DNA from: Aestuariirhabdus sp049985285 | Lineage (GTDB): Bacteria; Pseudomonadota; Gammaproteobacteria; Pseudomonadales; Aestuariirhabdaceae | Assembly (NCBI RefSeq): GCF_049985285.1 | Contig: NZ_JBNIEU010000001.1 | Coordinates: forward strand, 1,178,001 to 1,242,000 | Direction of reading: 5' to 3' | DNA length: 64,000 nucleotides | Shown here: piece after piece, positions 53,210 through 62,212 of the stretch | Layout of the letters: every line of letters starts with the position of its first letter | Numbering within the stretch: position 1 is the stretch's first letter | The notes under the pieces: generated by a model | Told to the model about the DNA's origin: nothing | The model's input: only the letters and a program-made list of their open reading frames with translations | Databases searched by the model: none | Position numbers and translations under genes: made by a program

Positions 53210-54213
53210 GGATACTGCTGGTTAAAACCTCGTCGATGGGTGATGTGATCCATGCACTACCTGCACTCACCGACGCCCAGGAACGTTTCCCCTTTCTCAG
53301 GGTGGACTGGGTGGTCGAAGAGGGTTTTGCCGAGATCCCGTCGTGGCACCCAATGGTCGACCGGGTGATTCCTGTATCGATCCGCCGATGGCGCAAACAG
53401 CCTCTGCGGAGTATTTTTTCGGGCCAGGTAAAAGCCTTTCGTAATGAGATCGCGCGTGAGCGTTATGATGCGGTTATCGACGCCCAGGGGCTGTTGAAAA
53501 GCGCGTGGATCACCCGCCAGGCCCGGGGTGTTACTTTCGGCTATGATCGAAATTCGATCCGTGAGCCCCTGGCGTCCTGCTGTTATCGGCGCCGCCTTGG
53601 GGTGCCCAGGGATCAGCATGCGGTGGAGCGCATCCGCCAGCTGTTTGCCCAGGCCCTGGACTATCCCCTGCCCGAAACCCGGGGTGATTTTGGCCTGCAG
53701 CGGGATCGGTTCATGCCGGAGGTCGTCAAGGCGGAGAAGCCCTATGTGGTATTCCTTCACGGTACGACTCGCGATGACAAGCACTGGCCCGAGCCCTATT
53801 GGCAGACTCTGTGCGGTATGCTCGCTCACCGAGGCTACGAAATTCGCTTACCCTGGGGGAATGAGCGCGAGCGTGCGAGGGCGGAGGCCATTGCCCGAAT
53901 CTCCCCTGCCGCAACGGTGTTACCCAAACTTAATATCGCCGGAGTCGCGGCGCAGCTAGCCGGTGCTTGCGGTGCGGTCGCGGTCGATACCGGGTTGGGG
54001 CATCTGGCGGCAGCGTTGGCGGTGCCGACGGTGTCCCTGTATGGGCCAACCTCCCCCGGCCTGATCGGTGCCTACGGTGACCATCAGCTGCATCTATGCG
54101 CGAGCGATTATACCGAGATCCCCCGAAACGGCTCCGGCAAGGCGGTTGAGCCAGCGATTTTTGCGCCGTTGCATCCAGCGCTGGTGAAGCTGGCGCTACT
54201 GGATCTGATGTAA
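53206..54213 (+). CDS. waaC: ADP-heptose:LPS heptosyltransferase I
   Basis: WaaC adds the first heptose to the Kdo residues of lipid A. The 335-residue family 9 transferase begins MRILLVKTSSMGDVIHALPA, the WaaC signature, and has FLHGTTRDDKHWPEPYW and VAVDTGLGHLAAALAVPTV. The GTG start overlaps the waaF stop as GTGA, so translation is coupled. It would act before WaaF although its gene comes second. Confidence 0.95.
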   Translation: MRILLVKTSSMGDVIHALPALTDAQERFPFLRVDWVVEEGFAEIPSWHPMVDRVIPVSIRRWRKQPLRSIFSGQVKAFRNEIARERYDAVIDAQGLLKSAWITRQARGVTFGYDRNSIREPLASCCYRRRLGVPRDQHAVERIRQLFAQALDYPLPETRGDFGLQRDRFMPEVVKAEKPYVVFLHGTTRDDKHWPEPYWQTLCGMLAHRGYEIRLPWGNERERARAEAIARISPAATVLPKLNIAGVAAQLAGACGAVAVDTGLGHLAAALAVPTVSLYGPTSPGLIGAYGDHQLHLCASDYTEIPRNGSGKAVEPAIFAPLHPALVKLALLDLM

Positions 54214-54252
54214 TATGTGCGGTTCCCCAACGAGACAGGTATAGCAGGCACT

Positions 54253-55377
54253 ATGAAACTGGCCTTTGTGCTATTTAAATACTTCCCCTACGGCGGTCTG
54301 CAGCGCGATTTTCTGCGCATCGCCAGCCTGTGTCAGCAACGCGGGCACAGCGTCCGGGTCTACACCATGGAGTGGCAGGGGGAGTGCCCTCCCGGGTTTG
54401 ATCTGCGTACGGTCTCTGTTAAATCGCTGTCGGCGCACCGGCGCAACGAATCCTTTCAGCGCAAAGTCATGTATTCGATCGCGCAGGAGCCCGTTGACGC
54501 AGTGGTAGGGTTTAACAAGATGGCGGGGCTGGATCTCTATTATGCGGCAGACCCCTGTTATGAAGACAAGGCCCTGACCCAGCGCTCGGCCCTCTATCGG
54601 CTGGGTGCCCGCTACCGTCATTTTCATGAGGCCGAACGTGCGGTATTTGGGGTCGATAGCAACACCGAGATTCTGATGATTTCGGAGGTGCAAAAACCGC
54701 TTTTTCAGCGACATTTCGACACCCCGGAGGAGCGTTTTCACCTGTTGCCTCCGGGCATCTCCCGGGACCGGTGCGCACCAGAGAATGCGGCCGAGTTAAG
54801 GGCGGCTTTCCGCGCCGAGTACGGGCTTGGAGAGGAGGATCGATTGCTGTTGATGGTCGGGTCCGGGTTCAAAACCAAAGGGCTTGATCGAGCGCTTTAT
54901 GCCATGGCGTCATTACCTCTCGAACTGCGTTCCCGCACCCGCTTTATGGTCATAGGGCAGGACAATTTCAGCGCCTTCGAGCGTCTCGCCAAACGCTTGA
55001 AAATAGAGGCTCAGGTGGACTTCCTGCCGGGCCGTGACGATATACCGAGATTTATGCTCGGTGCCGACCTGTTGGTTCACCCAGCCTACAATGAAAACAC
55101 GGGCACCGTATTGCTGGAGGCGGTGGTCGCCGGCTTGCCGGTACTGGTGACCGATGTGTGCGGTTATGCCCACTATGTGGAGGTGGCCGGTGCCGGCCAG
55201 CTACTGGAATCGCCGTTCGAGCAGGCGGATATGAACCACAAGCTGGAAGCGATGCTGGTCTCGCCCCATCGGGACAACTGGAAGCGCAATGCGCTGCGCT
55301 TTGCCGAACGCGCGGATATATTCAGTATGCCCGAGCGTGCAGCCGAGCTGATTGAGTGGGTAGGGAGTCGAGCGTGA
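54253..55377 (+). CDS. waaG: LPS core glucosyltransferase WaaG-like
   Basis: This 374-residue GT-B family 4 enzyme likely adds the first outer-core hexose to heptose II. It has the N-terminal FVLFKYFPYGGLQRDFLRIA (about residues 5-24), GSGFKTKGLDRALYAMASL in the middle, and the nucleotide-sugar EX7E motif in AYNENTGTVLLEAVVAGLP. The match to E. coli and Pseudomonas WaaG in these motifs is close; the sugar (glucose or galactosamine) is not certain. The ATG at 54253 is preferred over an in-frame ATG at 54217 that adds unrelated residues. It overlaps the next gene by four bases. Confidence 0.92.
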   Translation: MKLAFVLFKYFPYGGLQRDFLRIASLCQQRGHSVRVYTMEWQGECPPGFDLRTVSVKSLSAHRRNESFQRKVMYSIAQEPVDAVVGFNKMAGLDLYYAADPCYEDKALTQRSALYRLGARYRHFHEAERAVFGVDSNTEILMISEVQKPLFQRHFDTPEERFHLLPPGISRDRCAPENAAELRAAFRAEYGLGEEDRLLLMVGSGFKTKGLDRALYAMASLPLELRSRTRFMVIGQDNFSAFERLAKRLKIEAQVDFLPGRDDIPRFMLGADLLVHPAYNENTGTVLLEAVVAGLPVLVTDVCGYAHYVEVAGAGQLLESPFEQADMNHKLEAMLVSPHRDNWKRNALRFAERADIFSMPERAAELIEWVGSRA

Positions 55378-56192
55378 CCCTCTATTTGCGCGATGACTTT
55401 GCCAAGGCCTGGCGAGGGACAGACCCCTTCGAGCGGGTGGAGTCTTTGGAAGGGGAGGTGTTTCGCGAGCTTGAAGCACGCCGTACGCTTCGCTTCGAAC
55501 AGGGAGGGTGCTCCTATTTTGCGAAAATTCATCGCGGCGTCGGTTGGTGGGAGATCATCGAAAACCTGCTGAGATGGCGTCTGCCGGTGCTGGGTGCGGA
55601 AAACGAGTGGCGCGCTATCGATCGCTTGCGGGGACTCGGGGTCGATACCATGACCGCGGTGGCCTATGGCAAGCGAGGAGTGAACCCGGCGCAGCAGCAC
55701 TCCTTTATTGTGACCGAGGACCTGGTTAATACCCTCAGTCTTGAAGACCTGTGCCGCGACTGGCCTCAGCGCCCTCCCCCGGTTGCGCTTAAACGAGCAT
55801 TGATAGAGCGTGTGGCCTGGATCTCGAGGCAGTTGCATGAAAACGGCATCAATCATCGGGATTACTACATCTGCCATTTTCTGCTGGATATCTCGGCGGG
55901 CCCTGAGTCGATCGACCCTGCCAACCTTAGATTATCGCTGATTGATCTCCATCGGGCCCAGCTGAGAAAGCGTACACCGGCTCGTTGGGTCGAGAAGGAT
56001 CTTGCCGGGCTCTACTTTTCCGCCATGGAGATTGGCTTAACTCGGCGCGATCTACTGCGCTTCATACGTGGTTATTGCGATACCGACCTGCGCCAGGCAC
56101 TGTCGGAGCGTAAGGCGCTCTGGTCACGGCTCCAGCGTAAGGCGGATAAATTGATGGCACGGATTAAACGCAAGGGTGACCAAATTCAATGA
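55374..56192 (+). CDS. waaP: LPS core heptose I kinase
   Basis: WaaP phosphorylates heptose I of the inner core, a change important for outer-membrane barrier function and essential in P. aeruginosa. The 272-residue kinase-fold protein has ATP-binding parts FAKIHRGVGWWEIIENLL and AENEWRAI. The catalytic HRDYYICHFLLD lies near residues 160-171, and LIDLHRAQLRKRTPARW serves as the metal-binding segment. The GTG start overlaps the waaG stop as GTGA, and its stop overlaps the next start as ATGA. Confidence 0.94.
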   Translation: MTLYLRDDFAKAWRGTDPFERVESLEGEVFRELEARRTLRFEQGGCSYFAKIHRGVGWWEIIENLLRWRLPVLGAENEWRAIDRLRGLGVDTMTAVAYGKRGVNPAQQHSFIVTEDLVNTLSLEDLCRDWPQRPPPVALKRALIERVAWISRQLHENGINHRDYYICHFLLDISAGPESIDPANLRLSLIDLHRAQLRKRTPARWVEKDLAGLYFSAMEIGLTRRDLLRFIRGYCDTDLRQALSERKALWSRLQRKADKLMARIKRKGDQIQ

Positions 56193-56938
56193 GTATTGAA
56201 TGGACGATAACCGAGCCCTATCTGGGTACCGATGCAGCAGAAGCGTTCGCGACCCTGGATGAAGTGTTTGAGCTCGACGGAGAGATCGTCGCGGCAGACG
56301 ATGAAAGCGCGACATTTCCCTATCGTGTTGGTGCGAAGCGGTATTACGTCAAGCGTTATCATAAAACCAAAGAGTTTCGCAGTTACCTCGGCATGAGTCG
56401 TATCGTCACCGAGTGGCGTAACCAGCAGCAGTTCGTTGCCTGGGGTCTTCCTGCTGCTCAAGTGGTGGCCTATGGTCAGCAGCGGCTATTGAGTAAAACC
56501 CAGCGTGGAGCGTTGATTACCGAGGCGCTGGAAAACACCCTTGATCTTGCCCAGATGGCAGAGATGGGTTCGCCTCTGTTGCAAAACAGGGGGTGGATGC
56601 GTTTGGTGCTGCGGCAGTTGGCCGATATTACGCGTGCCTTGCACGATCGACGTTTTGCCCATAATGATCTTAAATGGCGCAATATCCTTGTCAGCCAAAA
56701 CCCGGATGCGCCGCGGTTGTATCTGATTGATTGTCCGGCGGGGCGACGATGGGTATGGCCCTTCCTCGAACACCGTATCGTCAAGGATCTGGCCTGCCTC
56801 GATAAGGTCGCCAAGTATCAACTAAGCCGCACCCAGCGCCTGGGCTTTTATTTGCACTATGTGGATCGCCCGCGGCTTACGGCTGCGGATCGGAAACGAA
56901 TTGGCAAGATTTTGGCGTTTTTCGATGGTCGTGAGTAG
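56189..56938 (+). CDS. second LPS core kinase (WaaP/InaA-Kdo kinase family, WapP-like)
   Basis: This 249-residue kinase-fold protein has YYVKRYHKTKEFRSYLG as the ATP-lysine region, catalytic AHNDLKWRNILV (about residues 156-167) and LIDCPAGRRWVWPFLEHRIV with an Asp for metal. It then carries KDLACLDKVAKYQLSRTQR, also found in pseudomonad WapP-type proteins. In P. aeruginosa, waaP is followed by wapP and wapQ; here only one follows, most like WapP by my memory. It probably phosphorylates a core heptose. Coupled to waaP by a four-base overlap. Confidence 0.85.
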   Translation: MSIEWTITEPYLGTDAAEAFATLDEVFELDGEIVAADDESATFPYRVGAKRYYVKRYHKTKEFRSYLGMSRIVTEWRNQQQFVAWGLPAAQVVAYGQQRLLSKTQRGALITEALENTLDLAQMAEMGSPLLQNRGWMRLVLRQLADITRALHDRRFAHNDLKWRNILVSQNPDAPRLYLIDCPAGRRWVWPFLEHRIVKDLACLDKVAKYQLSRTQRLGFYLHYVDRPRLTAADRKRIGKILAFFDGRE

Positions 56939-56976
56939 GGATTTGCCGTAAACAGCTCATTCCGGTGACGATCGTT

Positions 56977-57006
56977 TTGTGTGCAGCGGGGCGAATAGCC
57001 TATAAT
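56977..57006 (+). promoter_or_regulatory. candidate promoter for the carbamoyltransferase gene
   Basis: TTGTGT at 56977-56982 and TATAAT at 57001-57006 are 18 bases apart, in the 212-base gap after the core kinase gene. This would allow the carbamoyltransferase and later genes to be transcribed apart from waaFCGP, with a leader of about 140 bases. Confidence 0.5.
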
Positions 57007-57150
57007 GCGCAGCAATCCGCAGTGGGGCCTGGCCAGAACCCAGGTGTGTTGTACCCCCCTGTTCCAATAAGCCCGTCGCGCGTGCTGCGCAGGGTATTTC
57101 TGCTTTCCAAGTTACCGGCGCGGTAGCGTCTTCAAGATGAGGTTTTAAAC

Positions 57151-58917
57151 GTGGCACTGACTATTTTGGGCCTTTCGGGATCGTTGAGTCATGATCCCTC
57201 CGCAGCGCTTTATATCGATGGCAAGCTGGTGGCGGCCGCCGAAGAGGAGCGCTTTCTCCGCGACAAGCATGCCAAGAACAAGATGCCGTTGGAGTCCACC
57301 AAGTTTTGCCTCGAGTTTGCGGGTCTCAAACCCTCCGATATCGATGTGGTAGCGGTACCCTTCGCCCCCATTAGTTTGTCTACGCCAGCGCGCTGGCACT
57401 ATGCCAAGCGCTACTGGTATGCCCCTGACCGCGCCCTGGACGTGCTGTTTAACGGCAATCGTCGCTATCGTCGCTATGTTGGGCGTATTCGCGAGATGCT
57501 CGAATCCCTCGGTTTTGAGTGGGGGCAGTTTGAGTTTGACTCTGTTGAGCATCACCTTGCCCACGCCTCCAGTGCCTACCACCTCAGCGGCTTTGAAGAG
57601 AAGACGGCAATCATGGGGATCGATGGCAAGGGAGAGTACGCCACCACCTTCTTCGGTTATGGAGAAAACGGCAAGATCCATAAGATCAAAGAGTTCTACG
57701 ATCCAGACTCGCTGGGCGGACTTTATGGTGCAATCACCGAGTACCTTGGTTTCGAGATGCTCGACGGTGAGTATAAAGTGATGGGTATGGCTCCCTATGG
57801 TGATGCCAGCAAATACGACCTCTCCCGTTTGATCGACTTCGATGGTAAGGATTTCCGGGTCAACACCGAGTACGCTAATGTCATTGGTCTGCGTCGCTAC
57901 AAAGAGAAGGGCAAAGGCTTCTACTTTACCGACAAACTGATTGAGTGGCTGGGCCCCCGTCGTAAAGGCGATATCGCCGATGATCCCTATATCCACTACG
58001 CAGCCTCTATTCAGGCGTTGTATGAAGAAGTTGCCCTCAAGCTGATGGATCATTATCTGGGTGACATCATCAAGGAGACCGGCAAGATCGCTTTCTCGGG
58101 TGGTGGCGCGCTGAACGTGAAGTTGAACCAAAAAATTATTGCTCGTCCCGAGGTCAAGGAGCTATTTGTACAGCCAGCATCGGGTGACTCGGGTACGGCG
58201 GTGGGCGCAGCATCTTTCGCGTCCGAGCGTCGCGGTGTCAAGGTTGAGAAGATGGAGCACGTCTATCTTGGCCCCAGTTTCACCAATGAGCAGGTCATCG
58301 AAGCCTGTGAAGCGCACCCCGATAAGCCTAAATTCCGCAAGATTGATCATGTTCCCCAGCGCATTGCGAAGATACTGAACGAAGGTAATCCGGTTGCCTG
58401 GTTCCAGGGAAGAATGGAGTTTGGCCCACGCGCCCTGGGCGGGCGTAGTATCGTGGGTTGCCCGAGCATCAAAGGGGTCGCCGACCGCATCAACGAACAG
58501 ATCAAGTTCCGTGAGCGCTGGCGCCCCTTCTGTCCCTCCATGATGGACCGGGTTGCCAAGGAGATGTTCAAGGTAGACCACCCCGCCCCCTATATGACGT
58601 TCACCTTCGAAGTAAAAGATGAGTGGAAGACCCGGGTGCCGGAAGTGGTTCATGAAGATGGTACCTCACGGGGCCAGGCGTTGGTGCGCGAGTACAATCC
58701 GCGCTACTACGAGCTGATGGAGGAGATGGAGAAACTGACCGGTAACGGTGTGGTGCTGAATACTTCCCTTAATCGTCGTGGTGAACCCGTAGTCTGCACC
58801 CCGACCGATGCCATGAACATGTTCTTCGGCTCGGACCTGCAGTTCCTGATTATGGAAGATATCCTGGTGGTGAAGGGTGACTTCGCCGCTGACCTGGATG
58901 AGCCTTTAGAGGCATAA
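57151..58917 (+). CDS. carbamoyltransferase (NodU/CmcH family, LPS core WapO-like)
   Basis: This 588-residue enzyme transfers a carbamoyl group from carbamoyl phosphate to a hydroxyl through a carbamoyl-adenylate. The N-terminal Kae1-like domain has ILGLSGSLSHDPSAALYIDG, the metal ligands in VEHHLAHASSAYHL and GIDGKGEYATTFF. The C-terminal NodU-specific domain has WFQGRMEFGPRALGGRSI and NTSLNRRGEPVVCT. In P. aeruginosa a related gene at this position carbamoylates heptose II of the core; the same role is inferred. A GTG start follows GATGAGG. Confidence 0.9.
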   Translation: MALTILGLSGSLSHDPSAALYIDGKLVAAAEEERFLRDKHAKNKMPLESTKFCLEFAGLKPSDIDVVAVPFAPISLSTPARWHYAKRYWYAPDRALDVLFNGNRRYRRYVGRIREMLESLGFEWGQFEFDSVEHHLAHASSAYHLSGFEEKTAIMGIDGKGEYATTFFGYGENGKIHKIKEFYDPDSLGGLYGAITEYLGFEMLDGEYKVMGMAPYGDASKYDLSRLIDFDGKDFRVNTEYANVIGLRRYKEKGKGFYFTDKLIEWLGPRRKGDIADDPYIHYAASIQALYEEVALKLMDHYLGDIIKETGKIAFSGGGALNVKLNQKIIARPEVKELFVQPASGDSGTAVGAASFASERRGVKVEKMEHVYLGPSFTNEQVIEACEAHPDKPKFRKIDHVPQRIAKILNEGNPVAWFQGRMEFGPRALGGRSIVGCPSIKGVADRINEQIKFRERWRPFCPSMMDRVAKEMFKVDHPAPYMTFTFEVKDEWKTRVPEVVHEDGTSRGQALVREYNPRYYELMEEMEKLTGNGVVLNTSLNRRGEPVVCTPTDAMNMFFGSDLQFLIMEDILVVKGDFAADLDEPLEA

Positions 58918-58928
58918 AGCCTGCGCTG

Positions 58929-58960
58929 CCTGCCATCCCGCCCTTGGTGATGGCAGGTTT
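58929..58960 (+). terminator. hairpin with short T-run after the carbamoyltransferase gene
   Basis: CCTGCCATC pairs with GATGGCAGG around an eleven-base loop and is followed by TTT. It lies 11 bases past the stop and 22 before the next gene, so it may act as a partial terminator within the locus. Confidence 0.5.
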
Positions 58961-58982
58961 CTAGACCTATCGGGAGAGGCCT

Positions 58983-59900
58983 GTGGACCACCCGCTGATC
59001 AGCATTATCATTCCCTGTTATAACTACGGACGTCTGCTACCCCGGGCCGTGGCTTCAGTGTTTGCGCAAAACACCGATAACGCAGAGGTCCTGACGATCA
59101 ATGATGGCTCCAGCGATGATTCGGCCGAGGTAATGACTCGCTTGCAGGAGCAGTACCCTGAGCTGCGGGTGATCGATCAGGAAAATGCGGGCGCAGCAGC
59201 TACTCGCAATCGTGGCGTCGATGAGTGTTCGGGCCGATTTCTGGTATTTCTTGATGCCGACGATGAACTGGATGCCAGCGCATTGGAGGCCGTTAGCCAT
59301 GCAATTGAGCAGGCACCGGATGCGCGAGTAATTATTGGTGGTCACACTTCGGTGTCAGCGGATGGCCGCGAAAAATACCATCCGGTCTCCCCTGTCGCCG
59401 CGTCCGGCAGCCAGCGCTTTGCAGATTACCTCAACAAAAAACTCGCACTTTCCAATGGCGCCGTGTTTTTCCATCGCAGCGTGTTCGATAAAACCCGCTA
59501 CCCGGAAGACTGTCGCAACAGTGAAGATATTCCCGTGTTTGCCCACGCGGTTGCCTTGTTTAATTGTGCCCAGGTTGATTGCTCGTTGGCGAAAATTCAT
59601 AAACATGACGATAGCCTGCGGCACAATATGAGCTACGCCGACGATGTGGCGCTGAGAGTGGTTGATTATGTTTTTGACCCCTCCATTGTTCCTGCCGAAT
59701 CCATGAAGTTGCGCAGGTCGTATCAGGCGCAGCGTTGCTTATCGCTGTTTCGAAGTTATTATCTGGCGAACGACCGGGCTAGAGCCAAAAAATACTACAG
59801 GCTCGCAGTGGAGGCGGATAAGCGCTCCCTGTTCAAATGGACCTATTTGCGAAAATTTCTACGGGTGTTAACTTCGCCTTCCTCGAAGAGTACTCGTTAG
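58983..59900 (+). CDS. family 2 glycosyltransferase
   Basis: This 305-residue GT-A enzyme starts HPLISIIIPCYNYGRLLPRA. It carries NDGSSDDS for nucleotide binding, the DxD-type metal site FLDADDELDAS near residue 92, and SNGAVFFHRSVF in the acceptor part. The sugar is unknown. Its position after the inner-core genes points to outer core or O-antigen building. A GTG start follows GGGAGAGG. Confidence 0.88.
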   Translation: MDHPLISIIIPCYNYGRLLPRAVASVFAQNTDNAEVLTINDGSSDDSAEVMTRLQEQYPELRVIDQENAGAAATRNRGVDECSGRFLVFLDADDELDASALEAVSHAIEQAPDARVIIGGHTSVSADGREKYHPVSPVAASGSQRFADYLNKKLALSNGAVFFHRSVFDKTRYPEDCRNSEDIPVFAHAVALFNCAQVDCSLAKIHKHDDSLRHNMSYADDVALRVVDYVFDPSIVPAESMKLRRSYQAQRCLSLFRSYYLANDRARAKKYYRLAVEADKRSLFKWTYLRKFLRVLTSPSSKSTR

Positions 59901-59924
59901 CTTGTTTACCCTCAAAGGGGTGAT

Positions 59925-60878
59925 ATGAACGTACTATTGCTCGTTATTGATCAGCAACGAATCAACTTGGACCAGTTTTACGGTGCCATCATTGAAGAGG
60001 CGGAGGCTGGTGAGGTTCGACGTCTATCCTCGGCAGAGCAGTCAAACTTGCGCCGTTATTTTTCAGCAAATGTTGATGTGGAGCGTTTCGACCGAATCGT
60101 GTTGATGCTGCGTTTTAAGCTCATTAGAAAACAGGTCAGGTTTTTAAGAGCTATCCCGAACCTGGTTCTTATCGAGCATGATGCCTGTCAGAATTATATG
60201 GAAGGTAAATATAAAGGTGAATTTTCCCACTTTTATAAAAAAATGCCCTGGGTTCGGGTGCTTGTATCGGGATTTAACGTCGCACAAAAATTGAAAGCTG
60301 AGGGGGTTGATGCTTGTTTTGTGCCCAAGGGGTATGACTCCGAAGCACTCTACAATTCAAAATCAAAGCGTGATATCGAACTGGGTTTTGTCGGAAGTCT
60401 TGCGCATGATGCTTATAAAGATCGACGCATACTATTGGAAGAACTATCCGCCAAAGAAGATCTGGTGATTGCTCGAACCAATACGAAAGAGAAATATCTA
60501 GCCGTATTGAATCGAATTGAAAAATTCGTCAGTGCAGATGCTGGCATTGGTGAGTATATGGCGAAAAACTTCGAGGCAATGGCTTGTGGATGTTTGCTTC
60601 TGGCTTGGGATCAGGGCGAAAGTGAAAACAAGGCTCTTGGTTTTGTTGATATGAAAAATGTGGTTCTCTACAGCGGGATCTCTGACCTGATGAATAAACT
60701 TTCTAAGTTGCGAGAGGATAACGTTCTTGCCCATTCTGTTGCAGATGCGGGGTCAGTGTTGGCAAGGGACTACTACGCATGGCCAGTGCTTGGAAAGCGG
60801 GCGGTAGAAGAAATGGCAAAGCCATTGAAAGAGAAACCTGATGAACAGTTTTGGTTTCTAGATTGGTTGAGACGTTAG
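59925..60878 (+). CDS. CgeB-like glycosyltransferase (GT-B fold)
   Basis: This 317-residue soluble protein is more A+T-rich in its codons than the genes before it. The C-terminal half carries LGFVGSLAHDAYKDRRILLEE (in part, about 145-165) and the donor-site pattern GIGEYMAKNFEAMACGCLLLAWDQGE (in part, about 206-225), which resembles CgeB/DUF3880 spore-maturation-type glycosyltransferases. The N-terminal half is weakly conserved. The sugar and acceptor are unknown; the locus suggests LPS. The ATG follows AAAGGGGTG. Confidence 0.75.
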   Translation: MNVLLLVIDQQRINLDQFYGAIIEEAEAGEVRRLSSAEQSNLRRYFSANVDVERFDRIVLMLRFKLIRKQVRFLRAIPNLVLIEHDACQNYMEGKYKGEFSHFYKKMPWVRVLVSGFNVAQKLKAEGVDACFVPKGYDSEALYNSKSKRDIELGFVGSLAHDAYKDRRILLEELSAKEDLVIARTNTKEKYLAVLNRIEKFVSADAGIGEYMAKNFEAMACGCLLLAWDQGESENKALGFVDMKNVVLYSGISDLMNKLSKLREDNVLAHSVADAGSVLARDYYAWPVLGKRAVEEMAKPLKEKPDEQFWFLDWLRR

Positions 60879-60976
60879 GCTTGTTTTCAAAATAAACGGC
60901 TGCATTATTTTAACTGTTTCCGGATTGGTAGTGGGTTCGATCAAAAAGTATGCCTGTCATAGAAAAGGGAGATAGG

Positions 60977-62212
60977 GTGAGAGTTATAGGTACTGAAGAT
61001 CAGCCGTTAGGGAGCGGGTCTGTCGTTGGTAAGGTATTTTCAATTTGGTTGGCTGCCGGATTATTTATTCTTGTGACGGGGATGTTCTTGGTAGAGTCTC
61101 GTCATTTGTACAAGAACTTGGTTTATCTTGGGATTGTAACTCCTGGCTTACTTTTGCTGTTCTTGCCTAAGGCGAGGCAGATAGCGATGACACGTCAATT
61201 CATAATGTTGTTAGTTTATCTGGCGTTTGTTGGTATTAGTGCCCTTTGGAGCAATGCCGAGGATGGGGTGCCGATCAAGCGGGTAGTCTATTTGCTGTGC
61301 GCAACGATATCGTTTACTTATCTTTTTTCGCATCACCGCACGCTATTTGAGAGGGTTGGATTTTTTGCTGTGGGTGTTTGTGCATTAGTGAGTGCCTATT
61401 GGATAGTTAGTTTTTATATTATCGAAGGGAATCCATGGCATCAGGGGTTTCAGTCGGATAGCGAAGATCATTATGGAACCTTTTATAACACACTACTAAC
61501 AAGTCATGTGCTTGGCTTTATTTTTGTGTTTTATGCCGCCTACATAGTGTTATACGTTGATGGTATGAAGCAGCGCACGCTGTATCTGCTTATGAGTGTT
61601 CCTGTGCTAACGCTGTTGTTGTTAACAGGGAGTAGGACTCCATTAGTATCCGTCACCGGTGCTCTGTTGAGTATCGCATTGTACAATCTTAACCGACGTT
61701 CTTTGGTGGTTTTGCTGTTAGCGGGTTTGGTGGTCGCAGGAGGGCTGTTTCAATTCTGGGATGTTATTAGTGCTCGTGGCCTTTCATATAGACCTGAGAT
61801 ATGGCTGGGAACGTTGCAATTGATGCCCGGGAAGTGGCTGTTTGGCCATGGCTATGCAGCTCCTTTACTGGTATGGATCGATAGTTTGGGCAGGAGCTTT
61901 AACGATTCACACAATGTGATGTTGGGTGTGCTCTACTATTTTGGCTTCGTTGGGTTAATGCTTTTTATAAGTCTGTATGCTCGCGCTCTTTGGCTGGTGA
62001 TAAAGGGGACTGCAGACAACGCTATGCTCTTGGTTGTGTTGGCTTATGGCCTGTTATCGGGCATGACCGACGGTGGTGGACTCCTGGCTCGACCGAATGA
62101 GCATTGGTTTAATATCTGGTTGCCGATTATGTTCTTTATCTGTGTCGATTACAGCAACGGGTGCCAGCAGCCCCCCATTGGTGAGGGGAGGGCTCATGCT
62201 GAAAGGTCTTGA
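60977..62212 (+). CDS. waaL: O-antigen ligase (WaaL-like)
   Basis: This integral membrane protein of about 411 residues has some ten or more transmembrane segments. It fits the O-antigen ligase family, which joins O-polysaccharide from undecaprenyl diphosphate to the lipid A core at the periplasmic face. The large periplasmic loop near residues 270-330 carries RPEIWLGTLQLMPGKWLFGHG and the conserved histidine in SFNDSHNVMLGVLYYFG. WaaL sequences vary greatly, so the call rests on fold, the loop motif and location. A GTG at 60977 has AAGGGAGATAGG before it; an ATG at 60950 without such a site is the other option. The gene is notably A+T-rich. Confidence 0.82.
   Translation: MRVIGTEDQPLGSGSVVGKVFSIWLAAGLFILVTGMFLVESRHLYKNLVYLGIVTPGLLLLFLPKARQIAMTRQFIMLLVYLAFVGISALWSNAEDGVPIKRVVYLLCATISFTYLFSHHRTLFERVGFFAVGVCALVSAYWIVSFYIIEGNPWHQGFQSDSEDHYGTFYNTLLTSHVLGFIFVFYAAYIVLYVDGMKQRTLYLLMSVPVLTLLLLTGSRTPLVSVTGALLSIALYNLNRRSLVVLLLAGLVVAGGLFQFWDVISARGLSYRPEIWLGTLQLMPGKWLFGHGYAAPLLVWIDSLGRSFNDSHNVMLGVLYYFGFVGLMLFISLYARALWLVIKGTADNAMLLVVLAYGLLSGMTDGGGLLARPNEHWFNIWLPIMFFICVDYSNGCQQPPIGEGRAHAERS

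Noticed and set aside
57145..58131. 328-residue minus-strand frame
   Set aside because: It is antisense to the carbamoyltransferase gene, whose motifs are continuous; there is no ribosome-binding site or family likeness.
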